A stretch of 64,000 bases of DNA from Deuterostichococcus epilithicus (taxonomy: Eukaryota > Chlorophyta > Trebouxiophyceae > Prasiolales > Stichococcaceae), in NCBI GenBank assembly GCA_033439295.1, contig JAVTLE010000001.1:1674001-1738000 (forward strand), given 5' to 3'. The notes under the pieces are model-generated. The model ran no database searches. It was given only the letters and a program-made list of their open reading frames with translations, and was not told the origin of the DNA. Shown piece after piece: positions 1-12,100 of the stretch; within the stretch, counting starts at the first letter, position 1, and each line of letters starts with the position of its first letter. A program made the translations under genes and the position numbers.

Positions 1-1912
1 CGCCTCGATCTCCGCTGGGCTGTGCGGCCTGGCAGACGCCATGCCTTGCGCGCTGCGAGATCACCGCAATCAAATTCGAAATCCGCAGCTCAGCTTCCCT
101 TGCTGACTGGGTCCATCCGCACAAGCTCCGGCACCTCCTCTACCTTTGCGCATGCCCCAGGCCCTCGAATCTGTGCTGCTGAGGCGCTGCCGGTGTCGGA
201 ATTCCAAACAAAAGGGTGCGAAACATGATCGTCCCTCGCATTTGCATTCTTGAATTCGCGCGACGTCAAGAGCGCCGGTGCGGTGTCATGCCTTGTGGGT
301 TGCAAGTGCACATGCATTTTTGGTCCTGCCTACGCTCTGTAGCGTGTGCGCACCACGCTGCTTAGCTCAGGAATCAGTCAAGGGTGTCAGTTCGTTCATG
401 CCACCTGCGCGCTGACAGACTGGGAGCTGCCTGAACGGACACCAGTGCAGGGCAGTGGATGTCAGTGTCGCCCGCATCGGCACGCGCCGTCAGCTTATAT
501 CGTCAGATACTGCGCGCGGCCATCCACTGGCCAGACGCGGAGGTGGGTGACCCGCATGTTGCGCATCCGCTGATCCCGCACTGTGCATGCGCCGGTCCGC
601 TTCCGCGACCTCCCCATTATGCAGACATCATCAATCATTGGCCAGCTTGTAACGACGTCTCGTGCTGCTATATCTGCCAGGAAACGCGGTACATCAGGTC
701 GGAAGCGGGGCAGCAATTCCGCGCCAACCGGCATGCGCTGGGCACAGACCAGGAGGTTGCTCTAAAGGAGGCAGAGACGCGACTGCACTACGCCCTGCAC
801 TGTGAGAAGCTTTATCTCAAGGAGCCTTCAACATAAGCTGGCCAGCAATCCTCCTGCAGATTGCATGCATGTTGGCATGGTGACTCCTTTAACTGCATGG
901 GGCACCACGGTGCAACGCCACAACTGCTGCGGCAAGCATTCCTTGCTGCTGGACCGCATAACCGAAGTGACCGGGCTTTTCGATGCGCTGCAGATGGCAT
1001 CCCATACCCACGGCTGCACCACACGAAGGTCCGCAACCGCTTTGCGCCGCAGACGGATTTTGGCCATACGGTGCCGCACACCAGGTGATCTGATAGCTGC
1101 GGAGGCTGTGGGGCAGAAAGTGCTGCAGTCTTGCTGGATGCACACTTGGGCTCGAGTTCACTGACCTAGAGTGTGATTGGAGGTCGTTGGCTGGATCAAG
1201 CACTCAAAGTCTTGCTGGACCGCCTGCTGCTGCAGTGATCCAGGGGCCGACTCGAAGCTTGCACGGGCCGCCAAGAGGATTGGGCCGGTGAGTCCTCTGC
1301 CAGCGATGATTAAGTGCCTGCAGCAGGAGCAAGGCATTGAAGTTAGCGTGCGTTTGCAGGCAGCAATGTGCCATGCATCAGGCCCTCGCAACATGGCGCA
1401 GGACGTCTGCAGTGTTCATTCATGGTCCAGTTGACATTGCGCAATCTTAGATGCCCTGACGCAGCAATGTCATGCTGCAGCGACAGCGACAAGCCTCCGG
1501 GGAAGGTGAAGCGCGGGAGCAGTAATGTCTGTTGAGGCTTCGTGGCGGCAGCTAATTGCTTGAGAAGTATTGACGCTTGGTGCTGGAGTTATCAGCTACG
1601 ATATGTTACACATACGTTTTGGGCATGCTGGCTACTCGTTGCGACAGAATTTGGGGCTCGAGGCCGATTCCGATGCAGTTGACTGATCAACTAAGGTTAA
1701 TGTCCCAGAAGCAATCACTCTCAGCCATGCAGTCCAAACAAACCAGGCATTCTCTTCGTCAGAATCGGGCTCCACTTGGAGGGTACTGCTCGCCCTAGAA
1801 CGAAACTGCAGGCGCGCGCCACCAAAGCGTGTGCCAATAGCTGACAGCCTGCATGAATTATTGCACCACGCGACATGCCGCCGTCTGCACTCTCGTCTGT
1901 ATGTTCTCATTT
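1..1912. other. No supportable gene
   Basis: Short open frames exist on both strands, but none shows a recognisable domain, signal peptide or a chain of frame-consistent splice sites. This is probably intergenic DNA plus the 3' flank of the GH114 gene that ends at 1913 on the minus strand. Confidence 0.5.
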
Positions 1913-3744
1913 TCAGTTGCCGAAAGCCTTTGAACAAACGGACCCCTTGTTGGCGTTGCAGTTTTTCCGGCCCTTGCGGCCCTTGCAAGGGTTGCGGGAG
2001 CAGTACTGCTTGCAGGTCACGCGCTTTACATCAAGGTCCGTATCCTTTGTGAGCCAGTTGAAGCCCCAAGAGAGCAGCTGCGGGCAGTAGCATCCGGGGT
2101 CCTGCAGGCTCAAAGCAATTGGCGCCCTTGTCAGGTGCAGCGCTGCACATGATTTGACCAAGTCTGTGCACACGTGCATCATGTGGGCATGTGATGTCTG
2201 TCAAGCACAGCGCAACCGCTGGCATTCGCTTGCCTGTGTGACTCCGTTGTCTTGAGCTGCACAGCATGGGATCCCACGATGAGGAACACTTCCCCATAAT
2301 TTGAACATTTCGTTGAAGGCTTGGCATGATGTCAGGCGGATGGCGACACGACCAAGAGCCCCACGCACCTGAGGCGTCGCAGTACTCGACGCCAAACACT
2401 GCCTTCTTTTTGCCCACAACCTTATAGGCGCCGCAGCTGTTTTCGGCGCTGCACTGCTCATTCAAGAACCAGTCGTACATTTTGTGCAGCTGCGGCAGCA
2501 GAGAATGCGTGTTCTTCAGCCTGCAGCCACCAGCAGGCCGATGCGTAAGGCTGCCTGTCTGGCTTTAATGCCAGTCGTGCCAGTCATAGTGAACTGTATG
2601 TAGTGCGCGGTGCAAGGATGTTGCAGCAATCGGAAAGATGGGCGGGCACAGCAGACTGCTTACCCAACGCTCATCTGGCGACGATGCACAGCGGTGGCGA
2701 TCCATTTGCTGTAGGCCAGCTGTATAGCAAGATGTTGCTTGTTGATAGCAGCTAAAGGTGTCACTGACAGGCCGTGCGATACACCTGTGAACACATGCGC
2801 GAAAGGCACGTCGCACAGTGCAGAGTGCCACCGGTGCTGAACCCGCACCGAGTCGGCCTTCGTGATGGCGAACCCAGTGTTCTTCTCTCCTTCCTGGTAC
2901 GCGCCGGTGTTGTCGGGCTCGATGCCGTCGCAGCCGATCTTCTTGGCATAGTCAAACCGCTTGGCCATCAGCACCTTGACGCGGGGATTCCTGCTCAACG
3001 CACCCTAGTGGACTCTGCTCCACAAGGGCCTGTAAAAGGATTTTTCGCAATTCCCACAGCAAAAAGACCCGAACTGCGAAGGCTGTGTTATGGGCAGTGC
3101 ATGGTGGGGGTATCGTGTTTTCAACCTTGCACCATGTTAACGCGGCGTATCATTCACCTGATGTCCAGCCAGCGCTCATCAGAGAAGGGCGGCGCATAGG
3201 ACTTGCCCTTCAGCCCGTTCCAGTCGCTGGGCTTGATGCCTCGCCTGCTCTGATCGGCGTCCTGCACGCGCAAAATCTGTAATCATGAACGATTCAAGCC
3301 GAGACGCCGGTTCAAACCAACAGACAAGATATACAGCAACAAACAAGAGGGTATGCCGCCGCCGCACCTGCCGGTACGGTTCCCAGGTGCCGACGCTGAC
3401 GTAGCAGATCACTTGCACGGCGGGTCGAGCTCTGCGAAGCTTCGATATCTGAGAAGCGGCGGTGTCCAGATCGATGTCGTAGACGCTCACGCCCTGCATG
3501 CAAGGCATGGCGTCAGCAGTGGCAGTGACGTGCGCATGAGGTGCGCTGGTCAACGCCAAGCCACAGGTCGACCTTGCAGCCATGACACCTTAATGACGGA
3601 GATGCTGCCGTTGTCCGCAAGCTGCCACTGCCAAGACGCGTTCCTCGCTGGCACTCTGAATGCCAGTGCCGCAGAGGCGCGACGCGCGCTCAGGCAGACG
3701 GTGCAGAGGACCGCAAAACAAGGCCAGCTGACGAGTGCCATCAC
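1913..3744 (-). CDS. Secreted GH114-type glycoside hydrolase (endo-alpha-1,4-polygalactosaminidase-like)
   Basis: Seven exons join with consistent phases: 3744-3589, 3493-3368, 3261-3158, 2990-2849, 2719-2664, 2520-2369 and 2142-1913, giving about 321 residues. The N-terminus is a typical signal peptide (hydrophobic core, then ARRASA). The family blocks appear in order: WQWQL, VYDIDLD, ICYVSVGTWEPYR, DERWLDIR, GCDGIEPDNTGAY, GLKN, FLNEQC and FGVEY, followed by a Cys-rich basic tail. These are hallmarks of GH114 TIM-barrel enzymes, which cleave alpha-1,4-linked galactosamine polymers of fungal or bacterial exopolysaccharide; the acidic pair in GIEPDN lies in the expected active-site strand. 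Substrate in this alga is inferred, not shown. The start was chosen because the ATG at 3744 opens the signal peptide. The gene is divergent from gene A, and its upstream DNA is not part of the segmental duplication. Confidence 0.9.
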
Positions 3745-4640
3745 GTCTGTTGCGTCGGCCTCGGCAGAAGGCTATGAGCAAGCGGTGCGCGACGTCAGCA
3801 TTCCCCAAGCGCCTAGTGAATTCTGCTCGTCTTTTGCCGAGAATTCTACAACCGGTGCACTGCCCGGTGATGCGCTTTGCGTCAATTATACTGCAACCTA
3901 CCAGAACGGTTTTATTGGACTTCGCCGCTCGCGACAATCTCCTGCGCACAGTCTACCGACTACAATCGAGGATCTTTCGACGAGAGGTGCACACCGAGCC
4001 TACAGGCCTGTGTTGCTGACTGCCGGTATCATCAGTGGTGCCAGGGACAGAGCGAATGCGGAAGTATGGAAGCCACACGTGCATGTTTTAGTAACATCAG
4101 CAGAAAAAGCAGAGAAGGGCACGCCCATACGAGGGGGTGTGTCAGACAGGGCAAAACCCTGACCCCAGCATAGCTGCTCGCACCCCGCCGAAGAGGGAAT
4201 CGTGCCGACTTGTGGCCTTGAAACGATGGAGCCCTGGGGCCCTAGCAGACCGCTGTGGATGAAGGGATGCATGCCTGCGTTTGGCTGCTCGTGTACTCAG
4301 CGAGACGCTTCAAGGGCCGCTGCCTACAGGCGCTTCGACCGCCGCACCCGCCTGCACCCTCGCTGCTTGGAGGTTTGCCCTGACGATCAAACATTTGAAA
4401 ATTTCAAAGCGGGTCATTAGGTGCATCGGTAGCATGTTACCTTGCTGATTCCAGTCCGCTGTACCCCTCCTCGCCTGCGTGCTGACAGTAGCGTACTTGC
4501 CCTCATCCTGCAGCCGCCGCCTTTTCACCGCCGTTCCGATCCGATGCCTCCTCTGATTTTCTGCATGCACTGCCCCGCTTGAGTGCATCCCATCCGCTCT
4601 CGCCCTTGGAGGTCGTCTCCATTGTTGCGAGGACAGTTCG
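3745..4640. other. Intergenic, upstream of the GH114 gene
   Basis: No exon chain or domain could be supported here. It should hold the minus-strand promoter of the GH114 gene. No convincing core-promoter element was identified. Confidence 0.4.
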
Positions 4641-4641
4641 A

Positions 4642-4705
4642 GCGTCGGGGACGCTCAACGATCTGAGATGCTAGCATCACGGATCACGTTGAGCGTCCCC
4701 AACGC
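4642..4705. repeat. Inverted repeat at the left edge of duplicated block I
   Basis: GGGGACGCTCAACG (4647-4660) is matched by its reverse complement at 4687-4700, and the arms extend to 19 bp with one mismatch around a 26-bp spacer. Sequence similarity to the block starting near 23037 begins inside this structure; copy II keeps only the right arm in recognisable form. Confidence 0.6.
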
Positions 4706-6499
4706 CCGTACGCGCTCCAGGTTAATCCTTCATTCCCCTTGTGTACGCGCTAGCACAACAGAGGAAAGCTGCGCAGTTCACTTCCTGCGCATTCCCGCCG
4801 TTGGAACTTGCACGACTTCCGCAACCAGCCACACCACCAGCACGTCAGGGTCTGCGGGCTGGGCCTGCGGTCGGTGCTCCCGTGACGCAAACGAAGACTA
4901 GGTGCGCGCATCGAGATGCAATCCAACTACATGCGCTTTAGCGCCTGACACCGCGCAGTCAACACTTCACATCGAACGAAACCGCTCCTTTTCATGACGG
5001 CAACAAGCAAAATGCCGCCGGTGGACGACCTCCTGCATTGCCGGCAGCGCTGCCAGTGCAGGTGCCCCAGATGTGCTTTCGGGGCGCCTCGCCGCGAACA
5101 ACCGTGTTCAGCCGCAGCGCCCGAAAGCGCGGCTCGACATGGCAGTAGCTTCTGCACTGTGGAGTTCCACTTAGAGTTCCACCAGGGAGCAGCATCGGCA
5201 ATGCTGTCACAGCCGTACCGCGTACGTGTGCCTGCTACACACGCGTTGTCCACACGAGCAGTGCATCAGCCGGACACCCAGCCTGCTGGCCTGTTCGCCT
5301 GTCGCCATTTGACACCTTATGGCCGCCTTCATGAGTATTCCATAGTCGGTTCATTAGCGACTGTTGCTGAGGCAGAATCGTGTCCGGCTGCCTTTGACGG
5401 CGCTGCACTTCTTACCCTGCTGTCGAGTCGTTGAGACTAAGACTGTCTGCACTAGGGTGCGCGTGCGGCAGGTGGGCTGTCTTTGCTTATTTGTGCCCAC
5501 ATCTTCTTGACCGACGCGTTCGGTGCTCGTCAGACGGTCTAGAACCTCGCACACCAGAGCCCTGCTGAGTCCCGAGCCCGACCCTACTGCTAGCCCTCAG
5601 AGATGCCTATAGTATATTCAGCTGCTGCATTCCTGCCTGATCAGCGGGCAGGTACAGGCGGTCCCTTCCGCTGACACCCAATGCTGACGGATGATCGGAA
5701 GTCACACGTGACCAGCAGTACAGCACAGTCAACTCACGAGGGACCCGCCTTTTGCTCCGTTGTGGGAAAAATTGCGCTGCAGTCAGCTCCAGATCTGCCT
5801 CATCAGATTTTCGCCTCCGTCGAGCCCTGCAAGCTTTACTTGTAGAGGAGCCTCCGCCCGCTGGGAGCTATGTAGGCCGCAGCGCAGTTGATGCACCTCT
5901 GCTGCTGGTTCGGGCACGGCGCGGGATATCGGCCTGTAGTTGGAGGGGCATCAGTCGCATGCCCAAGGATGGACCTCAAAGTCTCAAAGTTACAGCCGGG
6001 GCTCGTCACCCACCTACCAGGTATTCTACTTGTGAGTAGGCGCCATGCATTTGGCACTGGTAGTACGGCTGATGCTACATGTCTCGGCTGTGCGCAGGTT
6101 GCAAGGACCTCGGGTGATATTCAATCGGCTGGAGCTCACCCTCGCTGAGTGTACAATTCGAACACACAGGCAAGTTCCTCGAAACCTGCACCCCTTTCGT
6201 GTGTGTCATGCTGAACGCAGACACGATATCGAAATCTGCTGGTTGTGGGCATGGGACTGCATGCGTCAGGATTACTCTGAAACGATCGCAGACCTCGGTT
6301 TAGGTGGGTGGCGTGTCGCTGGCCTAGGCTGGACGGCTGACCGACGCGGTTACAACCGCTCTCCAGTGATTGCTGCGCGTTTAGTCTTTACACTGTACCG
6401 CACGGCCGCTTACGTAGGCAGTATTCACTATATCTGAATTTACAGGTGCGTCTCATCGTGGCCTTTGGCGGCAGCGGTCGCCCGTGCCGCGCTTCACTG
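4655..6499 (+). repeat. Upstream block I, paralogous to 23037-25081
   Basis: Scattered blocks align collinearly with the region upstream of gene B. Examples are the GGGCTGGGCCTGCG stretch (4850s and 23190s), GATCAGCGGGCAGGT (5640 and 24210), and the sequence leading into the signal-peptide exon (TTTGGCGGC...ACTGATGATGC). No conserved reading frame runs through the pair, so this is read as a co-duplicated promoter/5' region of the two M15 genes rather than as a gene. Confidence 0.65.
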
Positions 6500-9151
6500 A
6501 TGATGCAAGGCATGCCGCTGTACCTGGTCCTGACGGTGCTTCTGCTGGCGGCTTCAGCCGCCAATGGACAGAAAGCGGCGCAAGACGGAAAGGTGAGTGG
6601 ATTACGCCCACCACCCGACCCTTGTGCCTTGAACCCCACGAGGATTATCAGCTTGAACCTTATGATCTGGCCTAGCAATCGTTACCCGCACGACTGGTTG
6701 TGCGCATGCACCAAGTCACCTGGCGGAGTTGGCATAGCGATGCACATGCCCTGAGACGGATGCACTTCCTTGCACTGTTTCTCAGCAGCAGCCTGTCCCT
6801 TCATGCCGGCAAATGCAGCACAACCGAATGCAGCCAATGGCTCCCGACTGTGCCAAAACACGCAAGCCCAATGCGCCTAAACCAAGCCATCATGCATTGA
6901 GGACTGCACGCTGGAATATCAAAAAGATCAGACAACCTGTTGCCTCATTATGCTGAGGCACCCTTGCTGTGTGCATGCACGTGCAGGTCCGCACCTTGGA
7001 TGCGTACGGCCAAGGCAGCCGACGCGCCTTGAAGCAGACGACTCCCAAGACACCTCCTCCAAACCGGCCTCCTCCAGTACGGCAGCCGCCGCCGCTGCTC
7101 AAGCGCCCGCCCCCCCAACTGGTCAGCAAGCCTCCGCCGCCGATGGCCGCAAGCAAGTCTCCGCCGCCAAAACGCCCGCCGCCGCCAATCGTCGCCAGCA
7201 AGTCTCCGCCGCCAACACGTCCACCGCTGACCGCCGCCAGCAGGTCTCCGCCGCCGACACGTCCACCGCCGACCGCCGCCAGCAAGTCTCCGCCGCCAAC
7301 ACGCCCGCCGCCGACCGCCGCCAGCAAGTCTCCGCCGCCACCACGCCCACCGCCAGCCGCCGCCAGCAAGTCTCCGCCGCCGAAACGCCCACCGCCAGCC
7401 GCCGCCAGCAAGTCTCCGCCGCCAAAACGCCCACCACCAACCGCCGCCAGCAAGTCTCCGCCGCCAACACGCCCACCGCCAGCCGCCGCCAGCAAGTCTC
7501 CGCCGCCAAAACGCCCACCACCAGCCGCCGCCAGCAAGTCTCCGCCGCCAANACGCCCACCACCAACCGCCGCCAGCAAGCCTCCGCCACCACTGCCAGT
7601 GCGGCCGCCATTGCCACCGCCATCGCCGCCCCGACCTCCTAGCCTAGGCACATTCGGCAGGTCTCCTTCCCCTCCCCCATCTCCGTTTGTCAGGCGGCCG
7701 CCTCCGCCGCGCCCTGCGCCACCGCCGCCTTTGGAGTGTTATTCCGGCTCTATCCCCGTCACCGACCCCCTGACCGACGTAGCTTCCTGTCAGGACTGCC
7801 CTGGAGGCTACATTGCGGTGCGCTTCAGACTCCATGCGTTGATGCATTGTCCGCAATGTCCTCAGATTGCAGCACTGACGGATGTGCTCTCCAGTGATGG
7901 CAGAGCAGGTATACTACAGCATTGCCTGTGACGTCACCTGCGCATGTGGTTGGGCTGATATTTCTCGACTGACGATGCGCAGCCATCCGGATCGACGAAC
8001 TGCACGTCTTGCAAGGCACAAGGCGGCTGGACGAGCTACATCTATGCAGACGCGTGCACACAATGCCCCCCAGCCAGCGCTTGTCCGGTGTGTGACCCAA
8101 TACAAGGCTGCATCGCTTCGCGGCCAGGGTTTGCTCTAACATCTTACGGCGACATACAAGGTGCGCACTCGAGTCAAGTTCATGCCAACACTTGAGCTGC
8201 ACTTCGTGCCAGGTGTGGGCCCTCATCCATGTTTCATGGCATTCCCTTTAAGAAACTGCACCGAATGAACTTGAGATTGACTTTTGCCATCTTGCGGTGC
8301 AGACTGCTCCCAGAGCAATGGCTTCACGACCGTGGCCAATGCAACCAGCTGCTCCTCCTGCAACTGGTGCCTGCAAGGCTGCACCAGCGCCACAGCTGGG
8401 TGCTCAGCGTCGGTTGGCTGCTATGACGGCTCGACGTATAATGCCACCTCTAAAACCTGCGAAGGTATCACATCGCAGGGCGCTGCTCCGCCTGCGACAG
8501 CACATCGTTATTGGCAGCTCACCTGCCTCGTGATGCAGATCACATCATCGTAGTTGTGGGTGATCTACCTCTTGTTCTAAGAACTCTGTGGTTCTGGTGT
8601 GGCGCAGTGTGTCCACCTGGCACAAAGGGCAATGGGCTCAATGGTCCGGGGGCAAAGTGAGCTCTGCTCACGAGATACGATGCCCCTTGTCCACACACCA
8701 TGCACGTGGCATGTACTTGCTCTACTCGTGTCGCAACACCACCAACCAGGATTTAAGTTTTGGCAGTACCTGCGCAGGTGCCTCAAGTGCACCGCGGCCA
8801 ACTGCGCCACGTGCTCCAATGACGTCAGTGTTTGCGACTCTTGCGCTGCCGGCTATGGAATGACCTTTGACACCAATGGCAATCCAACTGGCGCTTGCAA
8901 ACGTGCGTGCGTCGCCGCTCCTTGCATGGCTATTTTCGCTTGCTTGCTGCGCAAACGCATCCTGATCCTGTAAACAAACGACTGCTCAACATCATCAAAT
9001 GTTTGCAAATTCTTGGCAACTCACGCCCCGGGTTGAAACCGAACTGAGTGTCACTTGCAGTGTGTCCCAAAAACACCGCAAATTACGCTGGGTCGTATCA
9101 GGCATGCCAAGGTGTGTTATTGCATGGAGATCGAGCCAGCCTGCCTGCTTG

Positions 9152-9184
<33 letters not shown>

Positions 9185-12100
9185 ATGTCTGGGCATATTT
9201 GCGTACGACGGGTGATCAATTTCTTGCCAAGTACACAGATTGCACAGAAATTGGAGGCTACACACTGGGTACTGGCTCAGGTAAGATGAAATTTGCTCCA
9301 CTACTTCCCGAGTTTCATTCGGCATGCAAGAGAAGCGCTGGACGGCCCCTTGCTCGGTCTCCGTTGATTTCTCTTCATTAGGCCGCTATATTGTGTGTTT
9401 GCAGCCGAATGCCTCTACTGCGGATATCCGTGCGACGACGGCGCTTGCGGAGCCAATGGCTGCACTTCGTGCGCACCGTCGTACACGCTTGTTAAGGGCG
9501 TTTGCACAGGTTTAATATTCACGCACTTCCTCAGAAACTAACTGAAGTCATGCCCGGCTGCACAAGTACTCCAAGATGGGTTCTTGCACGATGCTACTTG
9601 GCTTGTGTCACGCTCACTACTGCTCATGCAAACCCAAGAAACTGACATTATGGGTGTGCACACGATGCAGAGTGCCCGGCGGGCACTTACAAGGCCACCA
9701 GCGGCAAGCAAGCCTGCACTCCTTTTCCCGCAAACTGCACCGACTACTCTAATGACTATGGCTGCACACGCTGTGCGCCAGGCTATGGACCGTCCAGCGA
9801 CCAGTCGAAATGCCTTGGTGAGGGTCTCAGCGGAACGCTGCCACATGCATGATCGGGCCATGTCACTGGCGTGTCAAGTGACGATGATCGGCCTCCTAAA
9901 GTATGCATGTATATGGTTGCAGCCTGCCAGCCATCAAAATTCTCCGCCGACGGCTACTCTTGCTCAAGTAAGCCTTTTGGCGTTTGCGCTATAATCCCTC
10001 AAACTGCGTCGTCATCACGTCTGCATCAAGCCCTTCCTTTGCATCGTGTCTTTATGGCGATGTTGACTTGTGAAGGTTTACAGTATTGTCCGACACTTCC
10101 AGGCTGTGACGATAACACGTTTTCGGCCACCACCAAAGCAACAACATGCTCTGCGTGCACAGGCTGGTGGGTCCCCTTTCTGATATGCTGATATCGAGTA
10201 TGTCATGCATGGTCTGACAACCCACTGACAAGACTCCATCGGTGATGATTCTGCAGCTCCGAAGGTCTCTGCAGCCCGACCACGGGCTGCTCAGCTTGCG
10301 TGGCTCCGTTTACGCTCAACACCACCACGAAAACCTGCTACCGTGCGCCCTCAAATGCTTGTTTATCCGCGATCACAAGTTGCTTGCACACTTCCCGCTG
10401 TTTTATTAAACCTCTACTTTGCATACCTCAGCTCGTTGTTGCACATGCTTGCGATGTGTTGCAATTATGCATTACCGCACCCACATATCTTGACAAACAT
10501 TTGTCAACAACCGCCTGGAGGGAAGTACCGTGAGTGTCATCATGCAGAGGCCAACAATGGCGGTGTTGGGCCTGACATGGGAAACCTCACGGGAACGCCC
10601 GTCACGCTGCCGACTAACGTTCGTGTTGCTGGCATCTACGAGTCCTATGATGGTGCGTCCATTTGCCTATCACGTAGGCTTTGTCACAACACCTAATTGC
10701 ATACTGCGTGATCTGTTGTGTGACAGAAAAACCCTGAGCTTGGGTACAAACTCCATGCAGTTTCGGGCTGTCGCTCAAACCTGGACCCTTCAACTGTGTT
10801 CCCCAACGACCCATATGTGGACTGCTCCACCGGAGCCTGCCGACAGACCTTTGGGCTTGGATCCAGCGTATGTGCCAACCCTTCCCACCGCTGTGATGCC
10901 ATATATATCCCAGGCTTGATTTCCTGCACCGTTGCATGTGATGATGCATGCCTCTATCATGCGACGAATGCTCTGCATTGATAAGTCGACTTTACGTTTC
11001 TCATGCAGATACAAGGCTGCCTTGTCATGTTTGTCGCAACGCCGGCCGTAAGCACCGGCCGGAAGTTGCAACAGGTTCCAAGTGAGTGCTCGTGGGCCGA
11101 TCATTGTGAATGGCATCTATCAGGCTGCAGGTTGCCACGAATGTCTCCGTCCAGCTTGTACAGAATGCACAAATGTATGCGATCCGGGTCTCGGGAGCAG
11201 CCGGACAACATGCATACATAGCGCACGCTTCATCAAATGAGGCTGACTTGATGACAACCGCGTCGTCCCTTACACGCAGGCACATGCGCAAACCTGCTGC
11301 GCTTCGTTCCGACGGGTGCATCTGCGATCGTTGGCAATGTGGATGCCTGGATCTCTCCGGATTTCAATGGCCGCATGCAGGCAAGCTGCAATCCGACAAA
11401 CCATCAGATCCTGTCTTGCACCAGTATTGCTGCCGTTGTGAAACACCCAACCTTAGAAGAGATGCGCCCACATTCACTGCAATGCAGGCCCTGAACAATT
11501 TGGCCCTCAAGTACGGTGTCAAGTTCGAAATCGTCAGCAGTGCACACAGCAGCGCCACCGTCGCACCTGGGGCCAAACCCGGAAACCATCAAGCCGGACA
11601 CGCTCTCGATCTCACTTTGGTGCGCTTTACCTTTGATAGCCGGGCAGCATTGTGTGGACAGCTCCGGTGCACACAGTTCGCATCTTTTCACCCACTCACT
11701 ATTATGAATGCATGCAACGTTTGCCACCCAAGGTTGATTGCTTCACGGAGCACAAATGTTGATGGCAGGCTGTTGATGCTGGGATCTCGTTTTGCCCAGA
11801 TCTCCAGCGCTGGGGATCGATATGACAACCCATGCGATCTGGGCTACTACTGGAACCTGGAAAAGATGGGGTACACCGGCTATTTGCCGGCAAGCATAAA
11901 GAACTTCCTGATCCGCACCTCCACTGTCGGCGTGCGATGGGGCGGTGAGCACATGCATTTCACATGCGTAAAGTGTCCGACTCCACTTGTCATGCTGTGC
12001 ATTGCAAAGGTGATCAATTGCTGCCGTGGTACCTCTCGTCTTGTCAGCTTTGTGCTTGTCGGCACCACCAGGTACATTTGTTGACAACACCCTCTACAAT

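Noticed and set aside
2200-2319. Extra exon in the GH114 gene (AFNEMFKLWG) using a GC donor
   Set aside because: A direct join of 2369 to 2142 keeps phase and gives the normal family C-terminus, so the extra exon is not needed.
7050-7735. Regular 42-bp units resembling a CRISPR array
   Set aside because: No constant repeat with unique spacers; this is a coding tandem repeat in a eukaryotic gene.
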